Shown: positions 1 through 8,850, numbered from the stretch's first letter. The stretch: DNA of 64,000 bases from Toxonevra muliebris (GCA_963691655.1 OY829329.1:20288708-20352707), one strand, 5' to 3'. A program made the numbers and translations. Notes: a model not told the origin generated them from the sequence alone.

Positions 1-168
1 CATAAGAACTCCTTCCAGGATGTCTTATTCCTCAAATTTGTGAAGAAGCATCAAGACATCTTCTTAAGAAAATATTTCCTCGACAACCTATCCGATTGCT
101 CGGCAGTCAGTCTAAAGAATCTGCTAGATTACTTAAACTCCATTGAGGTAGTAAGAGCCCAGCTTTAA
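1..168 (+). pseudogene. C-terminal tail of a non-LTR retrotransposon polyprotein (fragment)
   Basis: Frame 1 is open from the window edge to a TAA at 166-168, about 55 codons. The ending, with a Phe-Leu-Asp-Asn-Leu stretch followed by Leu-Leu-Asp-Tyr-Leu-Asn-Ser, resembles the extreme C-terminus after the zinc-knuckle of RNase-H-bearing non-LTR elements, which also occur at 15.5, 18.7 and 52.4 kb here. The upstream part lies outside the window. The assignment rests on this resemblance only; it could be an unrelated exon end. Confidence 0.4.
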
Positions 169-173
169 TTCTA

Positions 174-1447
174 AAGCGCGGTTCACGCCAAATTGGCACG
201 CTTTGTTGTGGTCACCACGTCACCCCTAGTCATAAGAACAACCAATTTTTTACTGGGACTTGTTTACAAATACCGTTACCGTTAGTTGATAAAATTTTTC
301 ATATTAATTGATCGCAAGTTGGTGATTGTGTGCACAATGGAAGCTGCAAATGGAAAATTGATTGTTAACAAATTTATTGAAAATCCATCGTGGTCTGGTT
401 CAAAGACTGCGAAAGTGTTAAATATCTCCAAAAGAAACTCTTAGTGTTGAAAGAGCTAAAAAAAAGTGTGAACAAAACGGAAACCACCAACCTAAAATTA
501 AAGGCAAAGATCTTGAGGTCCATCAAAAGCAATCCCGGACTATCGGAAAGCGATCGTGCCAAAAAATTCAATACCAGCAAAAGTACTGCTTTATGCGTAT
601 TCGATAAAAGCTGGGCTAAAGTGCTATCGTGCTATAAAATATCCAAATAGAACAGACAAACAGAATTTGCTGGCCAAAAAACGTGCTCGTCTTCTTTATA
701 ATAATGTTTTGACCAAATTCAATGGATGCATTATTGTGGATGACGAATCATACGTAAAATTTGATCTTAAACAGCTTCCAGGTCAAAAATTTTATATGAC
801 AACGAATCGTGGTAATGTACTCTCAAAATTCAAGTACATAAAAATGGATAAATTTGCAAAGAAAACAATTGTGTGGCAGGCTATTTGCAGCTTTGGTCTC
901 GAATCCAGGGCATTTGTGACATCCTCTTCTATGACGTCTGATATTTACATCAAAGAGTGCCTTTCGAAACGACTATTGACATTTGTTCGTCGCAACCATT
1001 CGCCAGTGAAGTTTTGGCCTGATTTAGCCTGTTGCCACTACTCTAAGAAAACCATGGATTGGTATCAGACAAATAAAGTAGATGTAGTGCCCAAATATAT
1101 GAATCCACCCAATTGCCCCCAGCTTCGACCGATCGAAAAATACTGGGCTATTACAAAATGTAAGTTGAAGAAAAATGCAGGTATTGTCAAAAATGTGAAT
1201 TCAATGTTACTAAAATGGAACCAAATAGCCGCAAAAGTATCCAGAGCGGATGTTCAAATGTTGATCGGGTCCATTAAAAGGAATACCCGGAACTTTTTGC
1301 ACAACAAAGAAATTTAAATCTTTTAATATTATAGTATTAAAACACAATATTAAACTTATCATTTAATGCATTATTTGTTATTCTGAGTGTTCTGGTTAAA
1401 AAGATACAGCAACTTTCCTGCGTGCCAATTTTGCGTGAACCGCGCTT
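174..1447 (+). mobile_element. Tc1/mariner DD37E-type DNA transposon, TA-flanked
   Basis: The terminal inverted repeats are 28-30 bp with one mismatch: 5' end AAGCGCGGTTCACGCCAAAT, with its inverted copy ending at 1447. Both ends are flanked by TA (172-173 and 1448-1449), the target duplication of this superfamily. The element is 1,274 bp, full length for the family. It carries one decayed transposase gene on the plus strand. Confidence 0.9.
337..1317 (+). pseudogene. DD37E Tc1/mariner transposase, frameshifted
   Basis: Transposases of this group cut and paste their own element in the nucleus, using paired N-terminal helix-turn-helix domains and a C-terminal DDE catalytic core. An ATG at 337 opens the first HTH (beginning Met-Glu-Ala-Ala-Asn). 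That frame stops at 442, coding resumes one frame over to about 600, then returns to the first frame and runs to a TAA at 1315-1317. The core shows Val-Asp-Asp-Glu-Ser (first catalytic Asp, about 737-751), Trp-Pro-Asp-Leu-Ala (second Asp, near 1020) and Asn-Pro-Pro-Asn-Cys-Pro...Pro-Ile-Glu-Lys-Tyr-Trp (third residue Glu, near 1135). I count 37 residues between the second Asp and the Glu, the DD37E spacing described for insect ITmD37E elements. All three catalytic residues survive, so the loss of function is from at least two frameshifts near the N-terminus. A second N-terminal fragment of the group lies at 42,785-43,123. Confidence 0.88.
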
Positions 1448-1539
1448 TAGTTCGGTGAGAAAGCGCTATAGCGCTATTTCTGACTCACAGTAGGTTTGCT
1501 GTTGGTCAGCCTCCTTAACCAACTAAAAGTAGAAACACT

Positions 1540-1960
1540 GTGGTGACAATTGAAAACGGACCTGAATCTGATTGCAAAAAGGTAATTTTATATATATATT
1601 TTTGGATGCATTATTCTAATTAAACACATCAATAGGTTTGGATGGATTAGATTACAAATATTAGGAAGCGCAACTCCAAGGCTAGAGCGACCGGTGACGG
1701 CCTCTTCAATAAGTTCGTTTTGCCTTCCACAGAAGAGTCAATTGCCTAAATATGCGGAATTTACAAGGTAATTGAAGGTGTAACAGGCACTGGACAGTTA
1801 GGTCACCTTCCACTTTTGAAAATGTAGACAGCACAAGCTCCGATGAGAAAATGCCGTCCACCTCGATAGCTGTTGCTGTTAATGTTCGCCTTTTAAGTTT
1901 TACGCTAGCGTATTGGTTTTTGGCTTCAATATTTAGCGCATATACAATTAAATCATTAAT
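1540..1960 (+). pseudogene. Myb/SANT-like DNA-binding protein fragment with one intron (copy 1)
   Basis: The reading Gly-Pro-Glu-Ser-Asp-Cys-Lys-Lys ends at 1581. A 54-bp intron (1582-1635, GTAATT...CAATAG) follows, and exon 2 continues Val-Trp-Met-Asp-stop-Ile-Thr-Asn-Ile-Arg-Lys-Arg-Asn, then Ala-Thr-Gly-Asp-Gly and Cys-Gly-Ile-Tyr-Lys-Val-Ile-Glu-Gly. This is the pattern of the Myb/SANT-like (Myb_DNA-bind_5, zeste-like) domain often seen in proteins linked to insect transposons: a Trp-Lys-Lys-Val-Trp helix, a basic stretch and a Gly-rich linker. In-frame stops after Val-Trp-Met-Asp and at Ile-Ala-stop, plus a later frameshift, make it a pseudogene. A parallel copy at 59.5-59.9 kb keeps the same intron position. 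The 3' end runs up to, and is probably cut by, the TIR element starting at 1962. Confidence 0.62.
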
Positions 1961-2650
1961 AGGTCTGTTCACTTACTTTCCCAGTAAAAACTTGAAGCGA
2001 GAGAATAAAAGAAAGATTGAGAAAAATGTTTTCGCAAAGAGACAAATAGCAGAAAAAGTACGTGAACAGAACAGAGAACTAGTAGAAACTTGCAAGTAAA
2101 CAGCTGATCGATGATTTTGACACCCAAGTTTTAGCGGAAAAAAATATTGTGCAGTTGCGATTTTTGTAAATTAAATAAAAAGAATTCAAATGAAAACATC
2201 TCAAATTGAAGTAAAGTTGTCTGCAAGGATCTTCAAGCGAGTGAAAAGTGGAATGTATAGAAAATAGCATTGAAATGTGCAATTAATGAATTATTTTATA
2301 TTCAGATGCTGCTCTTGCTGCTGAAATTAGGGTTTATAATTTGCTGAAATCATTTCTCATTTGCACACCAGTATCCACAAATACTACTTACATCTTCCAC
2401 AACATCACAAATATTTCTTTTCCTCCTCAATTTTATTAAAAATCACAACAAATTTACTAAAATTAACAAAACACAATTCTTGTTGACGTTCAAATTTTTG
2501 ACAGTTCTTTTTTTTCGGCAGCTAAAAATTCTTGCAAATAACAATTTTACTAGTAGAAATTTGCAGCTACTTTTTTCTCTCTCGCTTTCTTACGCTCTCG
2601 TTTTTCTCTCTCGTTGCAAGTTTTTCGAGTACGTGAACACTTTACTAGTA

Positions 2651-3371
2651 AAGGGTTTTCCATTAAGGACATACCAATTTTATCTATTAATAAAACACCG
2701 AATTTTTTGAGATATTGAGTTCAAATTTATTGTGGGTGTAGTGCAAGCATTACATTTTATGAATGAAATTCGATTTCGGTCATATAACCAGCACGAGCCC
2801 GTTTACAGTGATCGATTCTTTGGACCCAATTTTCCACCACTGTCTCACATATTTCGACCGGAACGTTGGCAATTTCACGTTTGATATTGTCTTTGAGCTC
2901 GTCTAAAGTTGCTGGCTTGTTGGCATAGACCAGTGACTTAATATAGCCCCATAAAAAGAAATGCAATGGCGTTAGATCGCATGATCGAGGCGGTAATTTC
3001 ACCAGACCATTTCTCGAGATATCACGTTCACCGAATTTGCCTTTCAATAAATCGATTGTGGCGCGTGCTGTATGGCTAGTGGCACCGTCTTGTTGAAACC
3101 ACATATCCAATTCTGGCCACAAATAATCTCCAACATAACACGATAACGCTCTCCATTGACGGTAACATGACGGTATTACGACCGAAAATTGAAGTAAGCC
3201 CTCTTAAAGTGGCGACCACCGACTCAGAATTTCGGTAGTAATTTTTAATAATTTCCAAACGTTGCTGGTTTGTGAACATAACCATGATGAAAATGTTGAC
3301 TTTAACTAACCTTTTGACAGGTGCATTCATATAAAGATACGAAATTGTTATGTCCTTAATGGAAAACACTT
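2651..3371 (-). mobile_element. DD41D (rosa-like) mariner, internally deleted, nested insertion
   Basis: The inverted ends read AAG(G/T)GTTTTCCATTAAGG and continue into GACATA, one at 2651 and one ending at 3371. Each is flanked by TA (2649-2650 and 3372-3373). At 721 bp it is well below the roughly 1.3 kb of an intact mariner. It sits in the right arm of the 1962-3418 element. Joining the flanks across one TA recreates ACTAGTAGAAACTTGCAA, a sequence present uninterrupted near 2080-2097 in the left part of the host element, which confirms the insertion point. Confidence 0.85.
2757..3284 (-). pseudogene. mariner transposase remnant, DD41D spacing, catalytic core broken
   Basis: The minus-strand start near 3284 reads Phe-Thr-Asn-Gln-Gln-Arg-Leu-Glu-Ile-Ile and continues through an HTH to Gly-Arg-Asn. 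There the sequence jumps directly to Thr-Val-Asn-Gly-Glu-Arg-Tyr in another frame, so several hundred bases, including the first catalytic Asp region, are deleted. The C-terminal part is well preserved: Trp-Phe-Gln-Gln-Asp-Gly-Ala-Thr-Ser-His-Thr-Ala-Arg, then Cys-Asp-Leu-Thr-Pro-Leu-His-Phe-Phe-Leu-Trp-Gly-Tyr, ending Met-Thr-Glu-Ile-Glu-Phe-His-Ser near 2757. I count 41 residues between the Gln-Gln-Asp aspartate and the His of Leu-His-Phe. The family expects Asp there (Leu-Asp-Phe-Phe-Leu-Trp), so the third catalytic residue is also mutated. This copy cannot be active. Confidence 0.85.
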
Positions 3372-3420
3372 TAGAAACTTGCAACAATTGGTAACAATTT
3401 TTTGTACTTGAACAGACCTA

Positions 3421-4018
3421 ATATTTCTAAATTTTCAAAACTTGCTTTGTTTTTTAATGCACTCGGTTTCTAGAACACCAAAAATAGTTTCACTCTATTT
3501 CAAATTCACTTTCGAATTCACTTTCACTCGGATTCTGGAATATGCCTGAACACATTTTATTACAATGCACGTACGTACGTTTGTACCTTTCCCCAAGTCA
3601 TTCGTAGGTGTATTGAAAATGAGATGGCAACGGTTAAAAGCATCGGCCTGCTGTTTTCGCAACTCGACTATTCTCTCCATATGTAATTTACACTTTCTGC
3701 AATATTCTCCACATATTTCGTCAAACTTCTCTATTGTTTTCGCCATATTATCATAAATATTCTAATAATTTTAATTTTATTAGCCATTTCATAAACAATA
3801 AAATTTAACTGGTTAATGAAATTATGTATGAAGAAAAAAAACTCCATGTTAATGACTTAAATTTCAATTTCAAATTGAGATGCGAAATTGCTCAATTTTG
3901 GCTTCGTGTGAATAGGGTATTAGGTATGTGTAAATGAAATTGAAGTGGCGTGGAGGAATTTTACTCTTGTACTAATATGTAAATGTAAGTATACAAAAGA
4001 GAGGGTAGACAAATAAAG
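3421..4018. other. AT-rich stretch with one weak minus-strand reading frame
   Basis: The only coding-like signal is a minus-strand frame at 3746-3495 (83 codons). It starts Met-Ala-Lys-Thr-Ile-Glu-Lys-Phe-Asp-Glu and has evenly spaced Cys residues (Cys-Gly-Glu-Tyr-Cys-Arg-Lys-Cys). I do not recognise it, it has no support beyond being open, and it could be chance or a first exon of unknown type. The rest is AT-rich with no gene, TIR or tandem repeat that I can see. Confidence 0.3.
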
Positions 4019-4040
4019 CAAACTCTTGCAAGAACAACTC

Positions 4041-4543
4041 ACGGTTGCCATTTTGGTATAATTCTACCAAAACTGGTAAATTTTTTTCCGTTTTTCTGCG
4101 TTTGGTACATTGGTACATGTTTTTAAAATTTGGTATATTCTGTGGGCAAAGTTAGCTTTCATAGTAATCAAGAATTGTAAACAAATTTTTAAAATACTTT
4201 ATTGTTCAGACTTAGCAATTTTTTGGCAAAAAGTAAGTTGTATTAAAAATGGAGTAGGCGAAATGTGGTTTGAAAAATTGACTAAATTTATATTCATGTT
4301 AATGAGCTTGCCTCATAGCTCAGCTAATGCTGAAAGAGAATTTTTTGACTTGAGTCTAATAACAAAAACAATTAAGGAATAAATTAGAATTTAATACTCT
4401 TATTAATATAACGTTATATAATAAACTGACAAAAAGTTTTTAATAAAGTCATTTATTCGATGTGAAAAAAATGGTACATTTTTTCCCATTTGGTACATTT
4501 TTGTAAATATTGGTACAAAATAAAATAAGCAAGTGGCAACCGT
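4041..4543 (+). mobile_element. hAT-derived short element with 10-bp TIR and 10-bp target duplication
   Basis: The ends are ACGGTTGCCA at 4041 and TGGCAACCGT ending at 4543, perfect inverted copies. Both are flanked by AGAACAACTC (4031-4040 and 4544-4553). Near both ends the motif TTGGTACAT recurs in direct orientation (about five copies), typical of transposase-binding subterminal repeats. The interior carries a hAT C-terminal fragment. Classical hAT duplications are 8 bp, so 10 bp is unusual. Confidence 0.8.
4200..4382 (+). pseudogene. hAT transposase C-terminal dimerisation fragment
   Basis: The frame ending at 4380-4382 contains Leu-Met-Ser-Leu-Pro-His-Ser-Ser-Ala-Asn-Ala-Glu-Arg-Glu-Phe-Phe, which closely fits the hAT C-terminal dimerisation motif (Leu-Pro-His-Ser-Ser-Ala-x-x-Glu-Arg-x-Phe). 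Only about 60 codons are recognisable; the DNA-binding BED finger and RNase-H-like core are absent. The stop follows shortly after the motif. The element is therefore non-autonomous. Confidence 0.7.
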
Positions 4544-4726
4544 AGAACAACTCGAAAAGCGCTCTCTCTCTCTCTCTGTCTGTTTCTCATATTTATGTAT
4601 TTATTTGCACTAAAAGAATTTCAAAAACAACAAGACTAACAATTACAGTAAGTCTCTCTATCGCTCGCTAATTTGAGATGACATTGAGTGAGCCGACGTC
4701 TCTGCTTAAACAAAATGGGCCTGATT

Positions 4727-6147
4727 CAGTGTTGATATTTTAGGTACAATTGTATCTTTTTCCGACTTTTTTAGCCTTCCAGGTACTTTCAACGAATAAA
4801 AAACATATTTGAAAAAACGATTTAGAATGAACATTTCTCTCAATTTCATAGGTGGTTGAAAATAAATCAAAATCAATATTTTTGTTCACTTAGGAAAACT
4901 CAAAAAGGCTGATTCAGCGTAAAAAACTTCAAACAACTTTGGTTTGTGGGTCTGAAACAATCCAATATTCGCTTTGTTTTAAACAAAAAAATTAGAAAAA
5001 CGTGGTATTTTTTCTAAGAATTTTGGGTCCCTTGGATAAGTCTGGCTCTATGAAATATGGCCCCAGGAAAAATAGCCCCAAAACCAAAAGTGAAAAATCA
5101 CCCCAAAATATTCTATTATTTACAATACGAAAATTTGGGACCATAATTCCAACTGTTTTGGGGCTATTTTTCCTTTTTTTTGCTTAGGGTAATTTTTCAT
5201 TTTGCGAAAAGGGCCCAAAACTTCAAAAATATAAAAAATTAAAAATTATAGGCCATTTTCAGCGGTCATAAATCCATGGGCATTGTGACCGGTCCCCATT
5301 GTATTTATTGCTTTTAATGATTGTTTGTTTTTGCCATCGGTAATGCATTGCAAATGTAAGAAACAAAGAATTTTTGAAAGAATTTCAAATAAGCAACATC
5401 AGTGAATCAGTGCGTTAAAAAGTGTCGATCAACAAACGTTACCAAGTGAATTAAAAATGAAAAAATTATGAAGATAGTAATGAACAAAGACACTTTATTC
5501 ACAAAAAAAAGTCGCCAGGGAATGTTTATTTAGGAAAAAATCGCGCGATTTCTTTCTAAATAAACTTTCCCTCGCGACTTTGGTTTTCTGGAAAAAATTT
5601 TTGGCTGCAAGGGTTCATAATTTTCTTATGAATATTTTTACCTCTTTCGCCTTTCAATCGCAGTCCACTTCACTTGCTAATAATATGGAAAGCTACAATT
5701 CTCCTTTTTGTAAATGTAAGATAGATGATACAATTAATGTTTTTGTAAATTTTTGAAGGCATTTAAATAAAATTTGAGAGAAAAAAATATTGCGGCCTTT
5801 TTTCATTTTAGTTTAGAGCCAGATTTCAATTTGTATGTTGGGGTAATATTGCATATTGAAAAATTGTCCCACTTTTGGGGTCCTGGGGCCATATTTCGTA
5901 GAGCCGATAAGTCTAGATCAATAATGGATGAAAAATTCTTTTTAAAAAAACAAATCGAATATCAGCCCCCCACCTACCATATCATTATAATTGAAAATTC
6001 TGAAATTTTGGCATACTTGTTGCGGTTTTTTTTTAGCTATAGAAGCAAAATACAACTATCATACCTCTGTTAGGAAAAATTAGACTTAAAAAGGTACAAT
6101 TTTCAAATAATTTAGGTACTTTCAAAAATTTTAAAATATCAACACTG
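4727..6147. mobile_element. Foldback-type hAT-like element, non-coding
   Basis: It begins CAGTGTTGATATTTTA at 4727 and ends with the exact inverse at 6147; the CAGTG start is typical of hAT ends. The flanking 8-mers (GCCTGATT and GCCTTCCA) share only four bases, so the target duplication is doubtful. Internal arms are also inverted: GGCTCTATGAAATATGGCCC near 5045 recurs inverted near 5885 with one change. GGTACAATT and GGTACTTTC motifs recur near both ends. No transposase remnant is visible. A small hairpin module sits at 5508-5581. Confidence 0.7.
5508..5581. repeat. 74-bp near-perfect hairpin
   Basis: Left arm AAAGTCGCCAGGGAATGTTT and onward, right arm its inverse with about four mismatches, meeting at the self-complementary TCGCGCGA (5541-5548). 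It lies within the foldback element. It may be a nested mini-MITE or a snap-back duplication. Confidence 0.75.
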
Positions 6148-6330
6148 GCCTTCCAGTTATTCATATGAAAAAAGTCTGATCAAGATATCGGCTCTCTCAG
6201 TGTCTACAGAGTACATGCTTTATTCCTCTCATATTTACAAGGAAAGAATCAACCCGAAAGAAGCAACAACAACAACAACGATTAATGCGGTATTTACCAG
6301 ATATCAACAGAAAATTTAAGTAAAAGTATT

Positions 6331-6539
6331 TTTCTCATATTTTAGCTATTATAAGTCAATTGTATCATTCCACGAAATTTAATTTTTTAATTATTTGTAC
6401 TAATTCAAATTTGGTACCTATATTTTATTTTAAATTTGAAAAACGGAACTTTCTTCTAACCTAAATTTATTCAAGGCTTACTTTAAAATTAAACAGAAAA
6501 TCTTTACCCTGGATATATTGGTACGCGGAGATATCGTTC
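6331..6539. other. AT-rich spacer, nothing recognised
   Basis: No gene, inverted end or tandem repeat is visible. Confidence 0.4.
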
Positions 6540-7165
6540 TTACAGTGCAGGGCTGGATTGATTAAACTTCTTCTACATCACCTCAGCTTCTGCAGTATTC
6601 GTTGAAATTTAGTTCGTATTTTTGGAGCATAGTTCCATTGCCACATGCCAAATGCATTTCCGAACTCTGTCGGGCCAATAAGTGTACTGTGTTGTTCCCT
6701 TCTATATCGCTATGTCTGGCAACACTATGTCTGTTTGATCCTCTGGGATTGTGGTGCGTTTATCGCTTTCCGACATTTTAATACTACTTCCATTTTTGCA
6801 CCATCTGTAAAGATAGTGATTTCACAATCAAAAACCCATTTGTGGCTCTCCGGTCATATCGGTTGGAAAATAAAAATGGGACATCGGTTGTGAAGCCTTA
6901 ATACGGAGTTATGTAATCTGATGTCGTGAGACTTTCGAAGTTGAATATTCCTTCGATAATCGCCGGTGATTTCAGGTGGATTCAACCAGTTTGAAAGCTC
7001 TTTTTACAGCTTCTTCCCTTATTTATAGATCATTCTGCCAGCGGTATGGTTCTTACTGCTCTAGTTGTATCGATTACAGCAAGTCTTTGAACGATCCAAA
7101 GACAAATTTAGTGGAGTTGCTTTTTACGCTTGGACCCGTAGAAAATAATTGGTTACATAATTGAA
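6540..7165 (-). pseudogene. Non-LTR retrotransposon fragment (RNase H region), decayed
   Basis: On the minus strand near 6850-6790 the reading is Trp-Val-Phe-Asp-Cys-Glu-Ile-Thr-Ile-Phe-Thr-Asp-Gly-Ala-Lys-Met, the start of the RNase H domain (Phe-Thr-Asp-Gly-Ser-Lys) in I/Loa/R1-group retrotransposons. The upstream reading toward 7000, with Trp-Leu-Asn-Pro-Pro-Glu-Ile and a Cys-Pro-Ile-Phe stretch, fits the region after the reverse transcriptase. Frames are broken by many stops, and no 5' or 3' end of the element is recognisable. Confidence 0.55.
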
Positions 7166-7189
7166 TAATACATCCAATGAGTGATGTAG

Positions 7190-7522
7190 GGGTGTAGCCC
7201 CCATTTAGACTTTTTTCATCACTCAGATCGAAAACCAACCTAAATTCAGACTACAAGAAACACACATCCGGAACAAAACCTTTACCTAAAATAAAACTAA
7301 AAACCATAATCACAACCACATAAAATCAGATCAAGAATAGCAAACAAAAATTTGAACCGACATTTGGATTAAAAGCAAACCAAAATGCAGACCGAAATTC
7401 AGATAATCTAGTTCTTAATGATAATAAAAAGCACTATAAAAAGATTTTTAAAGGTTTATAAGCATTTACCATTTTGAGAAGCACTGTAGCACTTATGCGC
7501 CCTCTGAATCCGCCACTGGCTA
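7190..7522. repeat. Decayed repeat with an AGTGGCGGATTCAGAGG-type end
   Basis: The right edge reads, inverted, AGTGGCGGATTCAGAGGGCG, a common terminal sequence of insect DNA elements. Related heads occur at 42,555 and 60,970. The interior is made of loosely repeated AACCAAA / AAATCAGA words, as is the region 42,600-42,780. It is non-coding. Confidence 0.4.
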
Positions 7523-7540
7523 TAAATGACAGATAACTAA

Positions 7541-7905
7541 GTTGACAACTCAGAGCACGAGCACACCGAGCACGCTCTGAATAGAGTACGTTCTGATCAG
7601 AGCACGCTCTGACAACTCTAAATTTTAAAATGCATAAAGCACGAACTGTCAGATAACAGTTATTTATAATAAAGATTATTTTTCAACAAAGTTTTTTTTT
7701 TGTGTAAAATGGATAAATTAATTATTCTGAGCCAATGTCCGCCATTTCAAATTTTGTATTCTGTCAAAATATTTTTTAATCGTGCTCTGTCGTGGAGCGC
7801 ACTCTGAGTGCGCTCTGAACTAAAAAAAGAACACAATTGTTGTGAGTGCTTAGAGCTAAAAAAAAACACGATTACGTTTTTTGACAACTCGTGCTCTGCT
7901 CAGAG
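7541..7905. repeat. Palindrome-rich element (GAGCACGCTCTG clusters)
   Basis: TTGACAACTC occurs near both edges. Dense AGAGCACG / CGTGCTCT and CTCTGAGTGCGCTCTGA words at 7550-7610 and 7780-7900 form many overlapping short inverted repeats around an AT-rich middle. No coding is seen. Similar ACCGAGCAC words occur in the MITE at 61,384-61,698. Confidence 0.5.
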
Positions 7906-8109
7906 CTAATAAAGAAAAACGCCTAAATGACGACGGCAGCTATACGAGTACATCTGTCAAATTATAAAAGCAACATATTCTTATGGCGACGACCCGACCA
8001 CAATTGTGGCTGTAGCCAATTTAAATCTATTTCTAATTAGACAAGCGACAGAGAGAGAAGAGAGTTTGTTTTTGTTGTTTTGGCCGTGTTTGCTGCAGGT
8101 GGTGCCGCT

Positions 8110-8215
8110 TCCATTGTGTATAGTTGTTGACTATACGGCGACAGTTGTAGCCGACAGAATTTCGTAGTTGTGGGTTCATGTAGCTGCTGTCGTTATGTGT
8201 GTATGGACCATAATG
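8110..8215 (-). repeat. Dispersed repeat, inverted partner of 37,820-37,915
   Basis: Read on the minus strand this contains CCATACACA, GACAGCAGCTACATGAA, CACAACTACGAAATTCTGTC and GGCTACAA in the same order and spacing as the plus strand at 37,823-37,900. No coding is seen. Confidence 0.6.
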
Positions 8216-8584
8216 TGTATTATTCAGTGAGATTACAGAATCATGCTAATATTTGGAATTCATCAGCAATTTATTCTGTGACGTTCATTCTCATACGATA
8301 AATCACGAATTGCTTCAAAAACTTGTTGATAAAATTGCCGAGTACAGACGCAATTGAATCATTTATCTGCCGAGAGTTGGGGGAAGGAAAAACTTGACTA
8401 GGATGTTGAAGTTCTGGTCGCTACAGAACAATTTTAGTGATTTGATCATATATATGCTCTGTTCAGTGGCCTATACGATACAGAAGATTCCACTGGCATT
8501 AAGGACGCTAACAGTGGTATAGATTGATTTGTGGGGGAGATAGAAGATCAGCAAAAGAGAGACTTTCGGCGAACTAGGTTTATA

Positions 8585-8672
8585 AGACCATTGAACTTTC
8601 TAAATTTGAGAAAAAGTAAAAGGAAATGAGACCATTGAACTTTCTAAATTTGAGAAAAAGTAAAAGGAAATG
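8585..8672. repeat. 44-bp tandem duplication (2 copies)
   Basis: A 44-bp unit starting AGACCATTGAACTTTCTAAA is repeated head to tail at 8585 and 8629 with no difference that I can see. It is non-coding. Confidence 0.9.
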
Positions 8673-8724
8673 ATGGAGGGAAAACTGAAGAAGAATGGAA
8701 AGAGAAATGGATTTTCTCCACTTC

Positions 8725-8850
8725 ACACAAACTCTTTAAATTTCTTTATTAACCTAAGAAGTTCAGGTACTGGAACATAATGATCAAAGATCTTTCTCAA
8801 GACATCATAGACAACGTGTGTGTCAATTTTCTTTGTCTTGGGATATCCGG
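8725..8850 (-). pseudogene. Non-LTR retrotransposon C-terminal fragment
   Basis: The minus strand reads Asp-Val-Leu-Arg-Lys-Ile-Phe-Asp...Pro-Glu-Leu-Leu-Arg-Leu-Ile-Lys-Lys-Phe, closely parallel to the end of the better preserved copy at 52.3-52.4 kb (Asp-Val-Leu-Ser-Met...Leu-Pro-Glu-Leu-Leu-Arg-Phe-Ile). It is about 40 codons, with the upstream part lost. Confidence 0.55.

Larger units (their letters stand above)
1962..3418. mobile_element. TA-flanked TIR element (MITE-like), interrupted by a mariner
   Basis: The outer inverted ends are GGTCTGTTCACTTAC at 1962 and the inverse of GGTCTGTTCAAGTAC ending at 3418, with TA at 1960-1961 and 3419-3420. The two arms (1962 to about 2170, and the region just before 2650 plus 3372-3418) are inverted copies rich in purine-only stretches such as AAAAACTTGCAACGAGAGAG. 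The middle (2180-2470) is AT-rich with no recognisable coding. Without the nested mariner at 2651-3371 the element is about 735 bp and non-autonomous. Confidence 0.75.
4019..6330 (+). repeat. Dispersed repeat family X, copy 1, split by two hAT-like insertions
   Basis: The order CTCTTGCAAGAACAACTC, a CT-rich run, CATATTTATGTATTT..GCACTAAAAG, CTAACAATTACAGTAA, GCTCGCTAATTTGAG, GAGCCGACGTC, then (after the second insertion) TCGGCTCTCTCAGTGTC and TTTACCAGATATCAAC matches, in the reverse direction, the copies at 30,580-30,960 and 31,985-32,060. The 503-bp (4041-4543) and 1,421-bp (4727-6147) insertions divide it into three pieces. It has no coding potential; a MITE or solo-LTR origin is possible. 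Confidence 0.65.

Noticed and set aside
3495..3746. 83-codon minus-strand frame with spaced Cys residues as a gene
   Set aside because: No recognisable domain, no splice context and no partner exon. Mentioned only within the spacer entry.
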